A stretch of DNA of 39,834 nt from a virus: positions 1 through 39,834 of IMG/VR virus record IMGVR_UViG_3300005613_003354, one strand, 5' to 3'. Position numbers and translations under genes: made by a program. Positions 34,201 through 39,834 of the stretch are shown piece after piece (the stretch's first letter is position 1; each line of letters opens with the position of its first letter). The notes under the pieces are model-generated. The model was not told the DNA's origin and made no database searches. It worked only from the letters and a program-made list of their open reading frames with translations.

Positions 34201-37041
34201 GACATATTGGATTCTAAAAGCAAGAAAGAAAGAATAAATGAAATAGTAAAAGAAAAAGAAAGAGTGTTTGACGCTTCACTTATGGCAGATCCTATTCTAC
34301 TGGAGCAAAAAGAAACAAGAGAATACCTTGAACTCACTGCTCAGTATATAGGCAGGCAGGTCAAAGGTAATGTTAATAGGCCTACCACAAGCTATTTCAA
34401 GAACCTTGCTGCTCAGGAGATTCAGAATACTCCTGTGGCAAGAGCAATCAGAGTTGATAAGTATATCAATGATTTCAGAAGAGCGATGAAAAAAGAAGGC
34501 AGAGCCACAGCAGCAGGTAACTACGGTGAAGCTCTGAAACAGAATAACATTGCGAGAAAAAACTTGGAGCTGATAAGAGAGTCCAGGAAAGCAAGAGACA
34601 CAGTAACTAAAACTTTGAACAGAGCTAACAGGATATTCTCACAGAAGCCTGGCAAGATCCAAAAAGATTACCATGCCAATATAAAAGCTGTGGCCATGAG
34701 ATTCAATATGATTAGAAGAGTCATGGAGAAACTTGATAAAGCTCAGGATGTTAAAGACAAGAAACCACTTGTAGATCTTCTTAAGCAACCAGAGGTAAAA
34801 GCTGATGATCCTGTAACAGGTTTTGTTCCCGTATTTGATGATTGGCTGATGGATGAGAGCTATTCAGTAGATTATAGACAGCTTAAGTATGAGGACTTTA
34901 ATTATGTTGATGATATGATTAAGTATCTCAGAGGTACAGGATCTGCAATAGTTAAAGATATTATAGAACACGCTAACATGAGAAGGCAGGATCTGGCTGA
35001 TACATTAGCAGAGTCTGCTTATAAGTTAAGAAGTAAACCTGTGTATGGTGAACATACATTAATGGGTAGAATGACTAAGCAAACTAGGAAATATTTTGCA
35101 AGTTCAGATATGCTGCAATTCATTATCAGGAAGCTGGACAATTTTAAAAGTTCAGGGAACTGGCATAATTATGTTTGGTATCCATTAGCGGATGCTTTTA
35201 ACTCACAGGTTAAACTGATGGAAAGTATATCTGAAGAACTTAAAGAACCTATGAACCAGCTATTAACCTCCATGAGAAATAATCCTAAGATAATACTTGA
35301 TACTGGTGTACCTGTCCCTGGCAACCTCGCTAAGAAAGGAAGAGCCTGGACATATGAAAGGATCCTTGCGGTAGCTTTGAATATGGGGACAAAGTATAAC
35401 AGGGAAGTTACAGCAAAAGGTTATGCCTTAACAGATGGTCAGCTTGTGCAGTTGACAAGTATATTATCCGATGCAGACTGGCAAGCCATACAGAAGATCT
35501 GGGATACAATAGATTCTTTATGGCCAGGTGTTAAAGAAGAGTTTGAAAAGATGTACTTCTTTAGTCCAGGTAAAATTAAAGCTGATGGATTTGAAACAAG
35601 CTCAGGATTAAAATTATCTGGTGGCTATTATCCGATTAAATATGATCCTGCTATGGATATCAAGGTTGGTGAATGGACTGAACAGGATGATATCCTTAAT
35701 TCATTTGGAGCCATGTTCCCTATAGCAGCAGCAAAAGCCGGAATGATGAAGAGCAGGATAGGATCCGGTGGTAAACCTGTTAAGCTATCCCTGTCTGTTC
35801 TTGCTGAACATATTGATACTTCAACAATGTTGACTACTCATGGATCTTTAATTCAGGATCTTGCCAGGTTATTCAAGAATGATACTTTGAAAAATGTGGT
35901 TGAAGATAAACTTGGAGATGAGGTATACAGTCTGCTCAGGCCTACACTTGCTTATATCGTAAGAGGAAATGCTGAGTCCTTCCATGTAATAGATAGCTGG
36001 CTGGAAAAGCAAAGAGGACTTGCTACTACTTATATACTAGGAGCTAACATATCTGTAGCATTGAAGCAGCCTTTCTCAGTATTCGGATTTATTAAAGATG
36101 AAGGACTGAGAACATTTATGAACGGTATTAAAGAGGTTATAACCAATCCGGTTGAAGCCTATAACTATATGAATAATGTATCTACGTATATGAAGAACAG
36201 AGCTAAGTTTTTTGACAGAGATATCAAGGATTCCTTGAGACAGTTCAACCTTAATGAGTTCCAGATCAAAGGTGTAACAAGCAGAGATATTAAGTCCAGC
36301 TTGTTTATCCTGGTAAGACTCATGGATATGATAACTGTTTTCCCTGCTTGGCAGGGTGCTTTTCAGAAAGCATTGAAAACTGCTAATTCTATAAATGAAG
36401 CTGTCAAGATAGCTGATGAAGCTGTTGCAGCATCTCAGCCTTCCAGTAGACCAATGGATCTTTCAAACTTCCAGAGATCTACAAAGGGACTGCACAGGTT
36501 ATTCACAATGTTTAGTACTTTCAGGATGAAGTATGGTAACAGATTACGATACCAATATAATGCCTGGAACAATGGAGCAATGACTAACATGGAGTTTTTT
36601 GAAACCTTCCTGATGGAAACATTACTACCTCCACTACTAATGAATGTCATGTTCTCAGCAATATGGGGCAGGGAATTAGAACCTGAAGAGATAGCAATGG
36701 ATATGGTATTGTACCCTTTCATAGGATTCCCTTTAATATCTGCTGTTATAAACTCAATAGCCAAACCACAATTTGGAAGCCCTGGAGAGTCTCCTTTGTT
36801 TATGGGTATGGAATTAATACAGAAAAATATGTCAGCTCTTATAAACTGGGTACAGGATCTGGATGACGATGATAAAATGAAAAGAGCATTATGGAGCTTT
36901 GCGGATCTAGTAAGCTATTCTGTGGGAGTACCTGCTTCACAGATAGTTAAAAAGTTACAGAAAGGTATGAAGCAATGGGAAGAAGGTGAAGGATCAGCAT
37001 TGAATGTTCTTCTACCATCTCCAGGTCATAAGAACAAATAG
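28231..37041 (+). CDS. Giant polyvalent ejected virion protein (gp16 position, 2936 aa)
   Basis: In the place of T7 gp16, and most likely ejected with the genome. Order: N-terminal helices; three Gly/Ala-rich hydrophobic segments (about 190-215, 284-312, 399-416) that may cross the inner membrane; ART-like domain 1 (about 827-987; H849, Y876, E959); ART-like domain 2 (about 996-1209); an unknown module starting VHHNLSADNLRFADD (about 1227 on); a zincin HETGHIFLEE at 1744-1753; long helical and coiled parts; and a C-terminal part with hydrophobic segments typical of polyvalent proteins (LPD38-like). No lysozyme-like transglycosylase domain is visible at the N-terminus, unlike T7 gp16. Injected enzymes could modify or cleave host proteins at infection. 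Architecture is seen; delivery is inferred. Confidence 0.88.
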   Translation: MNKDMLQDPVTAISLARGTSPDREALIYEASQQTGFSTSLLKEMDPNQIKMIQAGNPLQKLAPDSALRKYYADPQSASISFDDAVKLSALEQKIKSYKKPVDKDGEILEALKSIKRGFGKGQAVDDLGHLYHKKYNLKEKIDEEQLAKLEAELEAAELAGADEFLDYGLEGASEIVGQMYELAKGGWKETLAGGAGAAVVGSAFGPAGALSFFGGGALAGFTTASAKNAFMIEAGHMAQELEQMFPSSPTPVGVEFQDIDADVKKGTVFPSDNTIEPLDEDTKRNIAFTVGAVNAGLELAGIGALTKLARLAGGKFVGKKAIRAATTKALKNQVVRKQIVELAKAYGQGVAGETVTEMMQEVVNILGAAWAEDPDLKNLAEAVTKEANIKRTLEVGKKVFTGTAFVGAPGAGIGTYRTYSQFQNAENYKSEFKEVKKALEQTETFKRSPEKAKEALAAMGMKDTVILDGQYALELFQENPEIAEALGIDKEGMERIKKSVDNGGDVEVSGIELMTKLDETGVEKISDVIKQTPDSLTSKDLKNLDLKEELESNLEKYSQQYERANNLEDELQRLRTELIGTRKEQMTKEQADQHLKLLRPMAHYLADETDMSPADFVRKLSIEYTKFVSSNSEQRGYIQTVSVATESDESIKARTKTLDERKTALKNKRAAMKKIKNDTSAKGQTKLFEGKAFEKIMFQPNEQRFSKRDIIERKDGSTGQRYAIEEVGDNEFVLKKKVTTEEKNKPTVHETYRYSEDGWVADDKWAYESKKFNVSELGIMEDIAADDMNKFLGRQEYKNRGTENLVKDADGVIYDQSTGKADIESEAFKTWFGDSKVVDENGAPLVVLHGTLADFDAFDPNKVGEKDSGFFGQGFYFTSHKHIAEGYAGKFTETSQVEGKIMPVYLRLENPYYWPDDRQAAIYPEESAKITEELKQQGYDGVIKSYTDSFTGKVFPFGEVVAFNPNQIKSVYNRGTFSTQSDNIYYQDGTADTDSQAFKNWFGESKVVDENGAPLVVYHGTDQEFDTFDFEKESGFKDGVVSSGIFFTEDYQIAKQYGENVVEVYLKIEKPFIDITEIDPDKGISLTKQKEKDLAYALTHIVEKGLLRIGNDVYMKVDKNNLVYDLEEDISGKDLSWIRAALRPNGLMWELFDDAEFVERLQIAGYDGSIVDEGNYDEYSYAVINEPNQIKSVYNRGTFDPQSNNIYFQTDNTLDRINEVREPRLSVHHNLSADNLRFADDMGGLAMPSIAVVKEGQTVKGYGDITLLGDKKLADPKKTDIYDADAYTVRFPKPEYSPAKSKDVQKFIDSLKPYFNKYEGDERSLGNFYSDALRQNPDVSNLLFDMERSLAAGAKFLKEEHNTELESVSRPYKAETQIREFPETIEYMKNNLNDLRDASPEELIEKLTPVVTRDLENLKGTDYYREAVKEMTLNDDGKIAFSVADRMRRDIPNLDRIEIDYYENREIVREALRDKEAEFRQWLENQILPLFGEPFIRIGNKKQEYNIENILAKMRKSKGVAKENAMTFGEGIARAAAATRFKNFEQMRESAENILTGEELEKAREKVKEKTSKYRDDMSKYYTGKNWRGGVDIFSSFDDATRALAKMASSKNKTAAKFRSILKKLGFENVPVDLIEKYKGLAQEFIEAPVPYFEGKPDRIVSLDEFKVAIVPENVDQKTLDILKKHDIKVRKSKEGQREAAIQKAQKEFKSDILFQQERGAVTIAPETYLVSLFENADLSTILHETGHIFLEEMTRIAYSDKVSDKFVKDYETILEWMGVDPTQDIQRMHHEKFAKGFEAYLMEGKAPSAELNKPFSRFKKWLTNIYRKATTLGVTLTDDVRGVFDRVLATDMQIEETAIVNEIVQKNKEMREKLDIKKEDENTFTRLIETAKSNAKEYLDKKRNKDRRERIIQYTKEAQQEILEEQVYRARQDLIDNGGLNTEQFEQLYGKATATNMRRKYMKFLDKEGRLIEEVYEDLGYASPEEMVLDILDSKSKKERINEIVKEKERVFDASLMADPILLEQKETREYLELTAQYIGRQVKGNVNRPTTSYFKNLAAQEIQNTPVARAIRVDKYINDFRRAMKKEGRATAAGNYGEALKQNNIARKNLELIRESRKARDTVTKTLNRANRIFSQKPGKIQKDYHANIKAVAMRFNMIRRVMEKLDKAQDVKDKKPLVDLLKQPEVKADDPVTGFVPVFDDWLMDESYSVDYRQLKYEDFNYVDDMIKYLRGTGSAIVKDIIEHANMRRQDLADTLAESAYKLRSKPVYGEHTLMGRMTKQTRKYFASSDMLQFIIRKLDNFKSSGNWHNYVWYPLADAFNSQVKLMESISEELKEPMNQLLTSMRNNPKIILDTGVPVPGNLAKKGRAWTYERILAVALNMGTKYNREVTAKGYALTDGQLVQLTSILSDADWQAIQKIWDTIDSLWPGVKEEFEKMYFFSPGKIKADGFETSSGLKLSGGYYPIKYDPAMDIKVGEWTEQDDILNSFGAMFPIAAAKAGMMKSRIGSGGKPVKLSLSVLAEHIDTSTMLTTHGSLIQDLARLFKNDTLKNVVEDKLGDEVYSLLRPTLAYIVRGNAESFHVIDSWLEKQRGLATTYILGANISVALKQPFSVFGFIKDEGLRTFMNGIKEVITNPVEAYNYMNNVSTYMKNRAKFFDRDIKDSLRQFNLNEFQIKGVTSRDIKSSLFILVRLMDMITVFPAWQGAFQKALKTANSINEAVKIADEAVAASQPSSRPMDLSNFQRSTKGLHRLFTMFSTFRMKYGNRLRYQYNAWNNGAMTNMEFFETFLMETLLPPLLMNVMFSAIWGRELEPEEIAMDMVLYPFIGFPLISAVINSIAKPQFGSPGESPLFMGMELIQKNMSALINWVQDLDDDDKMKRALWSFADLVSYSVGVPASQIVKKLQKGMKQWEEGEGSALNVLLPSPGHKNK
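30721..30780 (+). repeat. ART-domain head repeat, copy 1
   Basis: 60-base segment that matches 31231-31290 at 56 positions. It encodes WFGDSKVVDENGAPLVVLHG, the conserved entry to the ADP-ribosyltransferase-like domain. Confidence 0.9.
31126..31160 (+). repeat. ART-domain tail repeat, copy 1
   Basis: 35 bases identical to 31792-31826. They encode NQIKSVYNRGTF, the conserved exit of the ADP-ribosyltransferase-like domain. Confidence 0.95.
31231..31290 (+). repeat. ART-domain head repeat, copy 2
   Basis: Second copy of the 60-base segment at 30721-30780 (510 bases apart), starting ART-like domain 2. Confidence 0.9.
31792..31826 (+). repeat. ART-domain tail repeat, copy 2
   Basis: Exact second copy of 31126-31160 (666 bases apart), ending ART-like domain 2. 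Between head and tail the two domains differ greatly in sequence and in length. Confidence 0.95.
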
Positions 37042-37051
37042 GAGGATATAA

Positions 37052-39397
37052 ATGATTGAAACCACTACCAACAAGACAGCTGCTCTGGTTACTAATGGTA
37101 GTACTACTCAGTTTAACTTCGATTTTCCCTGTTATAACCAGGAGCATCTTGAAGTATATCTGAGAACAATTACTACAGGAGTAGAGAGTGAACTTGTCTT
37201 GACTACAGATTTTACTGTAACTCTTGATTCTGATTACCAGGGTGGATATATAACCACTAATGAAACCTATGCTACTGGGTACACAATTACTATATTAAGA
37301 GTTGTACCATATAAGCAAGAGACAGATCTTCAGAACCAGGACGATTATAACCCTGATGGATTAGAAAACCAGTTAGATTTATTGGAGATGCAGATTCAGC
37401 AGCTTAATGAAGAACAGGCAAGAACATTGAGACTATCTGTGACAGACACAAGAGATGCAGAAGAAGTGCTTGAGGATCTTGAACAGCCTGAACCTACCGA
37501 CATCTACACCAATTCCTTTGAGGAAACTGTAACTGATGCAACCAAGCAGACTTTTACAGTTGACTTTGATATTGATGTGACAAAGAGAAATGTGGCTGTA
37601 TATGCTAATGGCGTTAAACAAGCTAACTCAAGCTTCAGCCTGGTCGATGCGACAGGTTCTGTACTTACTTCAGGTAGCACAAGGTATGTTAAACTTGGTG
37701 CTGCTATACTATTAGGTGATATCTTTGAAGCTGCTTCACTTGATGTTACTGGTGCAGGAACAGGAAGCTATTCAGCTGAGGCACAGCTTAGCACATTTGC
37801 CAGTTTATCAGCAGCCATAACAGCAATAGGTTCAGCAGATAAAAGTTTGATAATGGATACAGCTATTAATCTTACTGAGGATGTAACTGTACCTAGTAAT
37901 ATAAGTCTAAGATTCACACCTACTGGAGTAGTTACAATTGCTTCAGGGAAAACACTTACAATTAATGGTAACATCGATGCTGGTCTATATCAGATATTTG
38001 CTGGCTCTGGCTCAGTTGTAGCAGGCTCAGAATGTGTGGTTGGCAATCTCTATCCTGAATGGTGGGGAGCAATTGCGGATGGTTCTACAGATTGTACTAC
38101 AGCTTTGCAGGCTGCTGCTGATTTCAACGGTGCAAGTTTTAGACGTGCTGCTGTTATCTTATCAGCAGGAACTTATAATGTTACAACCACTGTAACTTTC
38201 GATATATTAGGTTCAAGCATAAAAGGAGTTGACAGGTTATCTTCCTTGATTTATTTTAATACTGATGCTGACATAGCTTTGAGCTTTACTAAAGAACATT
38301 GTGTGATTGAGAAGTTAGGTTTTGTTTGCACAGGCGTAGATACTCCAGACAATACCGCTTTATCTATTACGGGCCCTTCAACCACTATTAGAGATGTTTT
38401 TATTTCTGAATACGCAACAGGTATTTCAATGACTCAATCGTGGAATAGTAGCGTACAGGATTGCTTCCTTGCTTCAAATAGAAGTTATGGAATAAAATGC
38501 TCAAATAACTGTAATGCTATGAATTTTAGAAATAACACCCTTACTGGTAATAGTGGTGGGACAGAATACGGTTATCATTTCACTGACTCTCACGGTGTGT
38601 CTATAAAGGGTGGAGCTATAGAAAATTTTAAGCATGCTTTATATCAAGCAGGTTCGGAGGTTAGTTTTGACGGGTATGTTGAGGGTCAGGACGATACTGA
38701 TTTTTATTTAGCTTCATCTTCTGATAAATTGACAATTGTTAATTTATATGCTTATTTAAATTCTACAACAGCTAATCGTGGAGTTGTTGAAGCAGCAGGT
38801 GGTATGATTAATGTACTCCAGGCTAAATGTTCTGGTGGTACTGGTGGGTACACTAAGTTCTTTGATCTGACAGGTGGAGCTAAAGGCTTCTATCAATCCT
38901 TAAGCCTTATAACTAATCAGATAATTGGTACTTGTGTTGTTAATTCTGGCGGTATGATACAGCCGATGATAGGGGTTAACAAAAGAACTTTAACGGTTAA
39001 TGTTGACTGTTCGATTACTTCTAGTACTAGAGTTTTTGCGCTGGGTTTTGTTTCCAGACCTTGGAAAATTGGGCGTATTGCGACTTATCCGTTATATGGT
39101 TCTCCGAGTTCAGTTGCCAGTATTAAACTGGGTACGGACGCAAGTGATGATGAGTTTTTAACATCATCATTAGTAAGTAACACAGCACAGATATTAACAG
39201 GTTGGACGCAACCGGGTATACCATACACAGATCAAACAGGTTGGCTGTTGTTGACAGTAAGTCAATCAGGAACAGCAGCAGCAGGATTTACACTTGTTGT
39301 GGAGCTTTATGATAATTCAGGAAACAGCACAGTTGATGGCAGCTTAAGTGATCTACTCGATGACAGAGCAAACATAGCCAGAGACATGTTAATTTAA
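37052..39397 (+). CDS. Tailspike with T7 gp17-like N-terminus and beta-helix
   Basis: 781 residues. The first 150 match the virion-attachment domain of T7-type tail fibres (FNFDFPCYNQEHLEVYL, TTDFTVTLDSDYQGGYI, RVVPYKQETDLQNQDDYNP, then a coiled linker). A second entry module follows (YTNSFEETVTDATKQTFTVD). NLYPEWWGAIADGSTDCTTALQAA is the start motif of a pectate-lyase-like beta-helix tailspike, with repeats to about 620 and a C-terminal jelly-roll-like part. It probably binds, and may cut, a surface polysaccharide of the host. Catalytic residues cannot be named. AGGAGG ribosome site. Confidence 0.88.
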   Translation: MIETTTNKTAALVTNGSTTQFNFDFPCYNQEHLEVYLRTITTGVESELVLTTDFTVTLDSDYQGGYITTNETYATGYTITILRVVPYKQETDLQNQDDYNPDGLENQLDLLEMQIQQLNEEQARTLRLSVTDTRDAEEVLEDLEQPEPTDIYTNSFEETVTDATKQTFTVDFDIDVTKRNVAVYANGVKQANSSFSLVDATGSVLTSGSTRYVKLGAAILLGDIFEAASLDVTGAGTGSYSAEAQLSTFASLSAAITAIGSADKSLIMDTAINLTEDVTVPSNISLRFTPTGVVTIASGKTLTINGNIDAGLYQIFAGSGSVVAGSECVVGNLYPEWWGAIADGSTDCTTALQAAADFNGASFRRAAVILSAGTYNVTTTVTFDILGSSIKGVDRLSSLIYFNTDADIALSFTKEHCVIEKLGFVCTGVDTPDNTALSITGPSTTIRDVFISEYATGISMTQSWNSSVQDCFLASNRSYGIKCSNNCNAMNFRNNTLTGNSGGTEYGYHFTDSHGVSIKGGAIENFKHALYQAGSEVSFDGYVEGQDDTDFYLASSSDKLTIVNLYAYLNSTTANRGVVEAAGGMINVLQAKCSGGTGGYTKFFDLTGGAKGFYQSLSLITNQIIGTCVVNSGGMIQPMIGVNKRTLTVNVDCSITSSTRVFALGFVSRPWKIGRIATYPLYGSPSSVASIKLGTDASDDEFLTSSLVSNTAQILTGWTQPGIPYTDQTGWLLLTVSQSGTAAAGFTLVVELYDNSGNSTVDGSLSDLLDDRANIARDMLI

Positions 39398-39411
39398 CAA
39401 GGAGAATAAAA

Positions 39412-39834
39412 ATGAAATTATTACTAATGTTATTAATGTTAAGCGTTATATCCAATGCAGCAGACTTGCCAAACTGGGATACCGATAAATCTTATCCCCC
39501 TCAGCTAAGATTCGGGTGGAGCGATACAGCTCCTAAAGCTTTCAATGTGGATACAGACGGGATACTAAAAGTCATATTTAGCTCGCCACTCCAAGCTGCT
39601 CCTACATGGGATCTTGATACCAATTACCCTTTCAGTTCTATGTTTGGGTATGATGCTGATGCGGGGGATGGAACTTTGAAGGGTATAGCAACAGACTCTG
39701 ATGGGGCTGTGTATGTTCAGGCTTTAGGTACAATGGAAGTGGATACAATTGAAGCTACATTCATCGGGGACATAAGGACAAACAGCATTTGCAATTGTAC
39801 AGGTTCACAAACTTTAACCATAGAAGTCTCAGAC
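39412..39834 (+). CDS. Predicted exported repeat protein, cut by window edge
   Basis: ATG 39412 follows AAGGAG; the frame is open for 141 codons to the window end. It begins MKLLLMLLMLSVISNA|ADLPNW, a short Sec signal peptide with cleavage near residue 16. Two related segments follow: WDTDKSYP..FGW..DTDG (from residue 22) and WDLDTNYP..FGY..DSDG (from residue 66). These read as tandem beta repeats of about 44 residues. It lies just after the tailspike. It may be a surface or periplasmic protein of the host-interaction region. Function not recognised. Confidence 0.7.
   Translation, partial: MKLLLMLLMLSVISNAADLPNWDTDKSYPPQLRFGWSDTAPKAFNVDTDGILKVIFSSPLQAAPTWDLDTNYPFSSMFGYDADAGDGTLKGIATDSDGAVYVQALGTMEVDTIEATFIGDIRTNSICNCTGSQTLTIEVSD

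Overview
This window looks like part of a tailed-phage (podovirus) genome or a closely related prophage. The structural genes follow the T7/BPP-1-like order: small and large terminase, portal/connector, Bbp19-like protein, scaffold, capsid, Bbp16-like cement, tail tube A-like, nozzle, gp13/gp14/gp15-like internal virion proteins, one giant ejected protein, then a tailspike. DNA is AT-rich, most strongly in the left half. Arginine is mostly AGA, and most genes start behind strong AGGAGG-type ribosome sites. Internal virion proteins and Sec-type signal peptides suggest a diderm, low-GC host, but the host cannot be named from this sequence. No integrase, endolysin, tRNA or CRISPR array was seen.

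Left arm (1-13144, minus strand): one tightly packed early operon, with many genes overlapping by 1-20 bases. It runs leftward from a near-consensus sigma70-type promoter at 13194-13222. Two unknown genes come first, followed by an intrinsic terminator at about 12245. Next is a block with an SNF2-type helicase, an IbrA-like PAPS-reductase-family enzyme, an IbrB-like ParB protein, a small gene, and a second PAPS-reductase-family enzyme with an APS-reductase-type CC...CxxC cysteine pattern. After small genes come a recombination module (SbcC/Rad50-like ATPase, RecT, metallo-beta-lactamase-fold protein) and a replication module (initiator with putative iterons inside its gene, helicase-loader-like protein). 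A third PAPS-reductase-family gene is cut by the left edge.

Centre (13145-14074): about 930 bases with no convincing gene. It holds the leftward promoter, a UUCG-loop terminator facing left, two rightward terminators, several hairpins, a 12-base hairpin sequence repeated exactly 100 bases apart, and a consensus-like rightward promoter whose predicted start point falls on the ATG of the rusA-like gene.

Right arm (14075-39834, plus strand): late genes for DNA packaging, head, tail and ejected proteins. A two-gene cassette (21305-22381), including a secreted protein, is flanked by identical 20-base hairpin repeats between head and tail genes. The 2936-residue ejected protein carries two ADP-ribosyltransferase-like domains with near-identical DNA borders, the second lacking key residues, and a HETGH metallopeptidase motif. 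The window ends in a gene for a predicted secreted or lipid-free exported protein with internal repeats.

The most promising undescribed systems are (i) the helicase / IbrA / IbrB / PAPS-reductase cluster, possibly a nucleic-acid modification or counter-defence system, and (ii) the modular polyvalent ejected protein.
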